A DNA stretch of 61,040 bases, taken from positions 1 through 61,040 of the forward strand of contig JBQTKD010000093.1 of assembly GCA_052386455.1 (NCBI GenBank), read 5' to 3'. The notes below the pieces were generated by a model that saw only the letters and a list, made by a program, of their open reading frames with translations, was not told the DNA's origin and made no database searches. This stretch comes from JBQTKD01 sp052386455 (GTDB lineage: Bacteria > Actinomycetota > Actinomycetes > Sporichthyales > Sporichthyaceae). Positions 56,633 through 61,040 of this stretch are shown here, piece by piece (within the stretch, counting starts at the first letter, position 1; every line of letters starts with the position of its first letter). The position numbers and the translations under genes are program-made.

Positions 56633-56989
56633 ATGATCACGTGTAGCGCTTGCGGTGCGCCCTGGCGAGGGAAGGGCCGGTTCTGCGGCACCTGTGGGGC
56701 GCCCGTCCCCGAAGCCGAGGACGCGACCCTGCCGCTTCCGCCAACGCCACCGTCGATGCCACCGATGCCTCCGCCGCCTGTTTACGGTGCCCCGCCGCCG
56801 GCCTACGCGCCGCCGGCGCCCGGCTACGACCAGCCTGCGGGCGTTCCTCGTTGGGATCTGGACGATCCAGACGCCCGGGCCGGGTCCCGTCCGGCCGCAC
56901 TCGACCTGCTCCAGTACTGGCCGGTGGCGGTACCGGGAGCCATCGCGGTGATCTCCGGGCTGTGGATCCTCTGGGAACTGGTCGGCTAG
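56633..56989 (+). CDS. Small zinc-ribbon membrane protein
   Basis: 118 residues. The N-terminal ribbon uses C4, C7, C18 and C21 (CSACGAPWRGKGRFCGTC), followed by a proline-rich linker and one C-terminal membrane helix (WPVAVPGAIAVISGLWILW). It repeats the architecture of the larger gene upstream in reduced form and is probably co-transcribed with it. The stop shares CTAG with the stop of the convergent RTX-type gene. Confidence 0.75.
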   Translation: MITCSACGAPWRGKGRFCGTCGAPVPEAEDATLPLPPTPPSMPPMPPPPVYGAPPPAYAPPAPGYDQPAGVPRWDLDDPDARAGSRPAALDLLQYWPVAVPGAIAVISGLWILWELVG

Positions 56990-57801
56990 TTCGGAACCGT
57001 GACGAAGGTGTCCACGCCTTCGCCGCCGTCGCACACGTCGCTGGCCTTGTCGCAGACCAGCACGTCCTTGCCGTTGCCGCCCTGCACGACGTCCGCGCCC
57101 GCACCGCCGCTGACGACGTCGTTTCCGTCGCCGCCGTCGAGCATGTCCGCGCCGCTTCCGCCGTCGAGCTGGTCGTTTCCGTCGCCGCCGCAGATCTTGT
57201 CGTTTCCGCCGCCGCCGCTGATGGCGTCCTTGCCGCCGAACCCCACGATCACGTCGTCGGCGGGGGTGCCGTCGATCGTGTCGTCGCCGTCGGTGCCGAA
57301 GATCGTCGGAACGACGCCGAAGCACCGAACTTCCGCGCCGGTCACGGCGACTGGGGTGCTCGACGTGTTGCCGATCGTCCCGAGGCCGACGGATGTCGCC
57401 ACGGCCTTGTTGGTCAGCGTTCCCGGGTCGACGGGGATTGCGACGATCACGACCTTCGCGGTCTCGGCTCGCTCGAGGGCGGGGCCGAGCGGGCACCGGA
57501 TCTCCTGCTCGGCCGTCGTGCACTCGGTGCCGCGGTCGTTGGTCACCGACTGCAGAACCATCCCCTTGGGGAGGGTGTTGACCAACGACGGTTCTGGCGC
57601 GATGCCGCCGCTGTTGGTGACGGTGATGGTCAGGGTGAGGCGCTGGCCGGAGCCGATGGGAGAGGCCGACGCGGTGGTGTTCACGACCAGGTTGGGCACG
57701 GCGGCCGAACCGCCCCAGACCGGCGGGACGCTGGTTGCCAGCAGCACGACAGCCCCGGCGCCGAACCACGGCGCGCGCCGGCTGCGGCGGCGAGCGTGCA
57801 T
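56986..57801 (-). CDS. Secreted RTX-type calcium-binding repeat protein
   Basis: 271 residues from ATG 57801. A basic N-terminus and signal peptide (to about GGSAAVP) lead to a DUF11-like β domain (about 38-155) typical of surface proteins, with LTLTITVTNSGG. A run of GGxGxDxhx nonapeptides follows (about 165-255: GTDGDDTIDGT, GGGGNDKICGG, GGDGNDVVSGG). These bind calcium and fold as a β-roll in RTX proteins. Four cysteines near the C-terminus are unusual for RTX repeats. No type I secretion gene is nearby, so export is presumably by Sec. Confidence 0.82.
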   Translation of the reverse strand: MHARRRSRRAPWFGAGAVVLLATSVPPVWGGSAAVPNLVVNTTASASPIGSGQRLTLTITVTNSGGIAPEPSLVNTLPKGMVLQSVTNDRGTECTTAEQEIRCPLGPALERAETAKVVIVAIPVDPGTLTNKAVATSVGLGTIGNTSSTPVAVTGAEVRCFGVVPTIFGTDGDDTIDGTPADDVIVGFGGKDAISGGGGNDKICGGDGNDQLDGGSGADMLDGGDGNDVVSGGAGADVVQGGNGKDVLVCDKASDVCDGGEGVDTFVTVPN

Positions 57802-57979
57802 CGTCCCCGTCCCCCAGACATGTCGATCCACTCGATCGCACCGAACGTAACCATCCGTCCCATTCGAACCGAGTCGTCTGCGCCGAACGGGCGAGGACGA
57901 ACTCCCCCAATCCGGACACATCGCCCGGGCGGTAGCCTGCAGAGCGGTGCCACATCCCCTAGCGAGTTGGGACCCCACG

Positions 57980-58099
57980 TTGAAGAAGCTGCTTGTCACC
58001 GTCCTCGCCGCCGCGGGCGGAGCGCTGGCCTTCAAGAAGTTCAAGTCCGGCAAGGACGAGGAAGACCTCTGGGCCGAGGCCACCGACCCGATCCGCTAG
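57980..58099 (+). CDS. DLW-39 family microprotein
   Basis: 39 residues from TTG 57980 to TAG 58097-58099. It starts LKKLLVTVLAAAGGALAFKK, a single membrane-helix-like segment, then an acidic tail with the diagnostic EDLW and ends ATDPIR. The exact 39-residue length and DLW motif match the DLW-39 family, which lies near gyrA and the tRNA-Ile/Ala genes in actinobacteria. Function is unknown. A TAGCCT -10 candidate lies about 40 bases upstream. Confidence 0.85.
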   Translation: MKKLLVTVLAAAGGALAFKKFKSGKDEEDLWAEATDPIR

Positions 58100-58125
58100 T
58101 CCCTCGCGGACGCGCCCGCGTGCAG

Positions 58126-58131
58126 TAGCCT
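58126..58131 (+). promoter_or_regulatory. -10 element for tRNA-Ala
   Basis: TAGCCT lies 13 bases before the tRNA-Ala 5' end, a usual distance for a tRNA promoter. Confidence 0.5.
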
Positions 58132-58144
58132 TGCCACCGCACGC

Positions 58145-58217
58145 GGGGACATAGCTCAACTGGCAGAGCACTGCCTTTGCAAGGCAGGGGTTAGGGGTTC
58201 AAGTCCCCTTGTCTCCA
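58145..58217 (+). tRNA. alaT: tRNA-Ala (TGC), attachment site for an integrated element
   Basis: 73 nt cloverleaf: acceptor GGGGACA/TGTCTCC with one G-U pair, anticodon stem CTGCC/GGCAG with loop TTTGCAA (anticodon TGC) and T arm GGTTCAAGTCC. No CCA is encoded. Its 3' part overlaps the end of the convergent integrase gene, so the tRNA 3' end is almost certainly the attachment core. Confidence 0.97.
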
Positions 58218-59460
58218 CTTCACGAAGCCGCAGGTCAACGACTTGCGCTGTCTCCCCAGCCCCTTCCTTTCGGTCCTCTGGAACCTCCCCGTGCCAGTCG
58301 CGTGCCACTAGCGGCGGGGTCTTGTGGGCAACCGCGGTCGGCTCCGGTTGCTCGGCGCGGTTCTGCTCGGCCTCGACGATGGTGCTCAGCGACTCGGCGA
58401 TGGCACGGTCGCGCTGCGCGGACGCGTGCTGATAGATCACGGCGGCCCGCGTGCTCGCGTGACCCATGCGGGCCATCAACTCCCGAAGGCTCGCGCCGGA
58501 GCCGGCGGCGAGGGTGTTCCCGGTGTGGCGAAGATCGTGGAAGTGCACCGGAGGCAGACCCGCCTCGGCGAGCGCCTTGACCCAGACCCGGCGGAAGTTC
58601 TGCCGCCGCAGCGGGGTGCCGCCGCCCGCGACGAACACCCGGCCCTCGACGCCGGGTAGCGCGTAGCGCTCGAGGTGCGCCTCGATGTCGGGCAGCACCG
58701 CGGCGGGGATGCTCACCGACCGCTTGCCCGCCGCGGTCTTGGGAGCCTTGATCAGCAGGCGCCCGTCGGAGAGTTCGATCTGCGCCCGACGCACGTGAAC
58801 CAAGGCGTTCGCGATGTCGACGTCGCCGCGTTGCAGCCCGGCGAGTTCGCCGAAGCGCAGGCTGGCGAACGTGGCGAGCAAGACCAGCGCGCGGTAGCTG
58901 TCGGGCACCGCCCGCGCGGCAGCGAGGACCTGTGCGACGTCCAGCACCGGTCGTTCCGGGCTGCCGTCGTTGCCCGCGCCCTTGATGCGGCACGGATTGC
59001 GTTTGATCAGTTCGTCGTCGACTGCTGTGTTGAGCACGGCGCGAAGCAGTCGATAGGCCTTGGCCACCGAGGAGGCGCCGACGCCCGCGTCGAGCAGGTC
59101 CTTTCGCCAACGGCGGATCGCAGCCTCGGTGATGTCGCGCAACATCAGGTGGCCGAGCTGCGGACGGACTTGGAGTTTCAGCGAGCTGGCGTAGCGCTCC
59201 CGGGTCGTCTCGCTCAGGTTGGTTCGTTCGGCCAGCCATGCGTCGGCGAAGTCGCCGAGTGCGACGCGACCGGCGTTCGGGTCCGTCCAGTCGCCGCGGG
59301 CCAGGTCCGCCTCGGTCTGGGAGAGCCACACCTCCGCGTCGCGCTTGCGTTCGAAGGTCTGCGGCGCCGGCCGGATCGAGCCGTCCGATCCGAGGTGTCG
59401 CGCCTGGTAGCGACCCGATGGCAGCCGGCGAATGTTCCCGAAGCCGCGCCGACCAGCCAT
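58156..59460 (-). CDS. Tyrosine-type site-specific integrase
   Basis: 434 residues from ATG 59460. It has an AP2-like arm-binding N-terminus (SGRYQARHLGSDGSIRPA), a core-binding SAM-like domain (about 65-155) and a catalytic domain with R202, H308-x-x-R311, H334 and nucleophile Y343 (VIYQHAS). The last ~20 codons, ending RGLEPLTPALQRQCSAS, are the reverse complement of the tRNA-Ala gene, and the stop lies inside it. This shows the gene was completed by integration at the tRNA. The start overlaps the excisionase stop by one base. Confidence 0.95.
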   Translation of the reverse strand: MAGRRGFGNIRRLPSGRYQARHLGSDGSIRPAPQTFERKRDAEVWLSQTEADLARGDWTDPNAGRVALGDFADAWLAERTNLSETTRERYASSLKLQVRPQLGHLMLRDITEAAIRRWRKDLLDAGVGASSVAKAYRLLRAVLNTAVDDELIKRNPCRIKGAGNDGSPERPVLDVAQVLAAARAVPDSYRALVLLATFASLRFGELAGLQRGDVDIANALVHVRRAQIELSDGRLLIKAPKTAAGKRSVSIPAAVLPDIEAHLERYALPGVEGRVFVAGGGTPLRRQNFRRVWVKALAEAGLPPVHFHDLRHTGNTLAAGSGASLRELMARMGHASTRAAVIYQHASAQRDRAIAESLSTIVEAEQNRAEQPEPTAVAHKTPPLVARDWHGEVPEDRKEGAGETAQVVDLRLREVETRGLEPLTPALQRQCSAS

Positions 59461-59690
59461 CAGGACCTCCCAGTCAGAGGGGGCTCGTCGGAGGGCTTCC
59501 GCGGTCTCGGCGGCGCCGGGTCCACCCGACCCTGGGCCACGAACGCGTCGAGGTCGTCCCCGGCGATGCGCACGTGCCTGCCGAGGCGGGTGAAGGCGAT
59601 GCGCCGCTCGGCGACGAGGCGGCGGATGAATCGTGGGGTGGTGTTCAACCGCTGCGCGGCTTCATCGACGGTGTAGAGCTGAGTCGGCAA
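59460..59690 (-). CDS. Excisionase-like helix-turn-helix protein
   Basis: 76 residues from TTG 59690, chosen because GAGGAG stands six bases upstream; ATG 59726 or 59747 would give 88-95 residues. The core LYTVDEAAQRLNTTPRFIRR is a MerR/BldC-type winged helix, with RRIAFTRLGRHVRI and DDLDAFV following, as in AlpA/Xis proteins. It would direct excision with the integrase, to which it is coupled by TGATG. Confidence 0.85.
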   Translation of the reverse strand: MPTQLYTVDEAAQRLNTTPRFIRRLVAERRIAFTRLGRHVRIAGDDLDAFVAQGRVDPAPPRPRKPSDEPPLTGRS

Positions 59691-60127
59691 GGAGTTCTCC
59701 TCGTCCTGCGGCGCCCTCGGCGTCATCTCGGTGCCGGGCGGGTGCACCCGGTCTACCTGTTATGTGCGCAACCTTGGGGCACCAGATCGACTTCGGACAA
59801 CCAGGTCGGTGGACACTCCCGATATGTCCGACTGATCTGCGCGGAGTGGCCGGGGACGACGGCCAAGTCTCGAGCGATCGCCGCGTCCCGAGCGGGTCGT
59901 CGAAGCCTGCGCCGGGACCACAAGACCCCGTCTGGGCGGTCGGAACCGGCTGGCGGCCGGATGCGTCGGAATGGGAGGAACTGCGCATCGGGGGCAGCGT
60001 GGGTCGGGTACCTGTCCGCGGCACGGGACGGCCGTCGAGGTCCTCGGCCCATCTCTCCTACAGCCGAAACCGGGGACAACTCGACGAGAAGCCTGGCGAC
60101 CTCGGCCAGGCCCGTCCCCGGAGGTGG
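59691..60127. other. 437 bp without a supported gene
   Basis: Open frames exist on both strands but their products are Arg/Pro/Ser-rich shadows with no motif or ribosome-binding site. The only structure seen is TCGGACA (59793-59799) and its complement TGTCCGA (59825-59831), a 7-bp inverted repeat with 25 bp between, about 100 bp upstream of the excisionase start and possibly an operator for it. Confidence 0.5.
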
Positions 60128-60355
60128 TCAGCCGACAAGCAGGAGTGCGCGCAGGTCGTCGAGGACCTGTTGGTCGTCCCCGTCGGACGTCAGGGCCGCG
60201 TGAATTGCCCGAAGTGACTCGGGCATTTCCTCGCCCGCGTCGTCGGCGAACTGAACGACCAGATCTGCCCCCGGTTCCAGTCCGAGCGCAACGTGCAGCC
60301 GAGCTGCGAAAGCCGGTTCCACGCAGAGCTGGGCGATGGCCAACAGGCGGTCCAT
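60128..60355 (-). CDS. Small acidic protein of unknown function
   Basis: 75 residues from ATG 60355 with AAGGGG seven to eight bases upstream. The sequence (MDRLLAIAQLCVEPAFAARL..., DDQQVLDDLRALLLVG) is acidic, helical and non-repetitive, with no recognisable domain. It is divergent from the secreted-protein pseudogene, 40 bp away, within the integrated element. Confidence 0.55.
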   Translation of the reverse strand: MDRLLAIAQLCVEPAFAARLHVALGLEPGADLVVQFADDAGEEMPESLRAIHAALTSDGDDQQVLDDLRALLLVG

Positions 60356-60395
60356 GTGCAACCCCTTTCGACCAGTTGGAGAACCGGACGTGCCG

Positions 60396-60789
60396 ATGAG
60401 AAAGCGTACTGCGACGATCTTGACGGCGCTCGGCGTCGGTTTCGTCGCAGTGGTGTCAGGCGCGGACCCGGCCGCAGCGGCGACCTGTTTCGGCCTGGCG
60501 TCGAAGCGGTCCTCGGCGGTGCGGAGGTCGTCGGCAAGAACACCGTCGGCTGCTCGGGCGGTCCGGTCAAACGTCTCGGTGTATGTCAGCCTGGGGCAGC
60601 TGCCGCACGACGCGGGATGGATCGAGATCGCAAAGAACAAGATCTCGATGAGCGTCGGTCCGTCACCGCCAGTGTGCCGTGCAACGGAACCACTCCGAGC
60701 GGGTACCGCACGGGGGCACGACCTACCTCAACGGTGTGCAGAAGAGCAGTTCCACCACCAACCGGGTCGTACTTCCCTGCGGACGCTGA
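60396..60789 (+). pseudogene. Frameshifted secreted-protein gene
   Basis: ATG 60396 opens a clear signal peptide (MRKRTATILTALGVGFVAVV, cleaved near AAAAT), but the frame then degrades. Plausible protein continues in alternating frames: VEAVLGGAEVVGKNTVGCSG (about 60500), YVSLGQLPHDAGWIEIAKNK (about 60580), SVTASVPCNGTTPSGYRTG (about 60660) and TTYLNGVQKSSSTTNRVVLP, ending CGR-stop at 60787-60789. At least four frame changes are needed to join them. The ancestral product was a small Cys-containing exported protein of about 130 residues. Sequencing errors are possible but would have to be clustered. Confidence 0.6.
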
Positions 60790-60918
60790 TCCGTGGGCCG
60801 CGGTGAACGGCCCGGCCCGCGCGTTCAAGAGCGATGCAGAAGGCGGGCGCGTGGTGTTGGCGGCACGTCAAAGCTGCCCCCGCCCCTGCTCTGCCGCCAG
60901 CCGCCAACGCCAGAAAGG

Positions 60919-61040
60919 GGCTCTTCCTACTTGAGGTGGGGGCTGGTCAGTCCGCCGCCGATGAGCAGCATGCGTAGTCGGTAGTTGTCGCGGTTGCGGA
61001 AGCCGCGGGCGATGCGCCGGTGCAGTTCGATGAGGCCGTT
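60919..61040 (-). mobile_element. End of an ISL3-type insertion sequence
   Basis: GGCTCTTCC (60919-60927) resembles the start of ISL3-family terminal inverted repeats and immediately adjoins the stop of a transposase fragment. The rest of the element lies beyond the window. Confidence 0.6.
60927..61040 (-). CDS. ISL3-family transposase, C-terminal fragment (cut by window edge)
   Basis: The last 37 codons and stop of a gene entering from beyond the window. It reads NGLIELHRRIARGFRNRDNY followed by RLRMLLIGGG, the typical C-terminal end of DDE transposases of the ISL3 (IS1096-like) family, where R-x-A-x-GFR-x-x-x-NYR-x-R is conserved. Whether the full gene is intact cannot be judged. Confidence 0.75.
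   Translation of the reverse strand, partial: NGLIELHRRIARGFRNRDNYRLRMLLIGGGLTSPHLK

Noticed and set aside
59691..60127. Protein-coding gene between the excisionase and the 75-residue gene
   Set aside because: No frame has a ribosome-binding site, motif or plausible composition.
58218..61040. Right-hand attachment site of the integrated element
   Set aside because: No second copy of the tRNA-Ala 3' segment was found on either strand in this stretch.

Overview
The window is a high-GC chromosomal segment from an actinobacterium (Actinomycetota). It spans the replication origin. The order cca, Nudix hydrolase, DUF6049 protein, murJ, pseudokinase, sigM, anti-sigma factor, trxB, trxA, cwlM, GNAT, parB, parA, rsmG, jag, yidC, yidD, rnpA, rpmH // dnaA, dnaN, gnd, recF, dciA, gyrB, gyrA, DUF3566 protein, tRNA-Ile matches the oriC neighbourhood known from mycobacteria and streptomycetes. 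Mycothiol-type and inositol-phosphate genes, GTG/TTG starts and ATGA/GTGA stop-start overlaps fit the same group. I cannot fix the genus. gnd between dnaN and recF, and ino1-PadR-ponA on the cca side of oriC, resemble Streptomyces-like gene order more than M. tuberculosis.

Layout. 1-2.6 kb: a three-gene cell-surface operon (an LPXTG protein and two exported proteins whose signal peptides end in an AYW motif). 2.7-10.3 kb, minus strand: a bifunctional penicillin-binding protein (ponA) followed by two polytopic GT-C-type glycosyltransferases, a mycothiol-dependent isomerase-like protein and an acyl-CoA ligase. 10.4-12.2 kb: a PadR repressor with an operator-like palindrome array, and ino1. 12.3-14.7 kb: two tandem cytosine-C5 DNA methyltransferases with no visible nuclease. 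14.9-16.3 kb: an MFS exporter. 16.3-23.5 kb: a peptide/nickel-type ABC importer operon with two substrate-binding proteins, one a lipoprotein and one apparently not. 23.7 kb: a small secreted protein of unknown function. 24.4-43.1 kb: the conserved left arm of oriC (tRNA CCA addition, peptidoglycan precursor flipping and its pseudokinase, an ECF sigma/anti-sigma pair, thioredoxin, ParAB with four parS sites, membrane protein insertion, RNase P protein, L34). 43.1-45.2 kb: dnaA with its DnaA-box promoter, and oriC between dnaA and dnaN. 45.2-54.5 kb: the right arm to DUF3566. 54.5-58.2 kb: tRNA-Ile, a small leaderless gene, two zinc-ribbon membrane proteins, an RTX-type secreted protein, the 39-residue DLW-39 protein and tRNA-Ala.

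58.1-61.0 kb is accessory: a tyrosine integrase whose last ~20 codons and stop lie inside tRNA-Ala, its excisionase-like partner, a small unknown gene, a heavily frameshifted secreted-protein pseudogene and the end of an ISL3-type insertion sequence cut by the window edge. No second attachment site was found, so the element either continues beyond the window or has lost its far end.

Regulatory sequence I can support: parS x4, three DnaA boxes before dnaA, a DnaA-box cluster in oriC, two DnaA boxes before gyrB, a PadR-type palindrome array, several promoters whose -10 element sits 6-8 nt before the start codon (leaderless mRNAs), and four hairpin terminators. Gene starts were chosen by ribosome-binding site, overlap with the upstream gene or family length; uncertain ones are stated.
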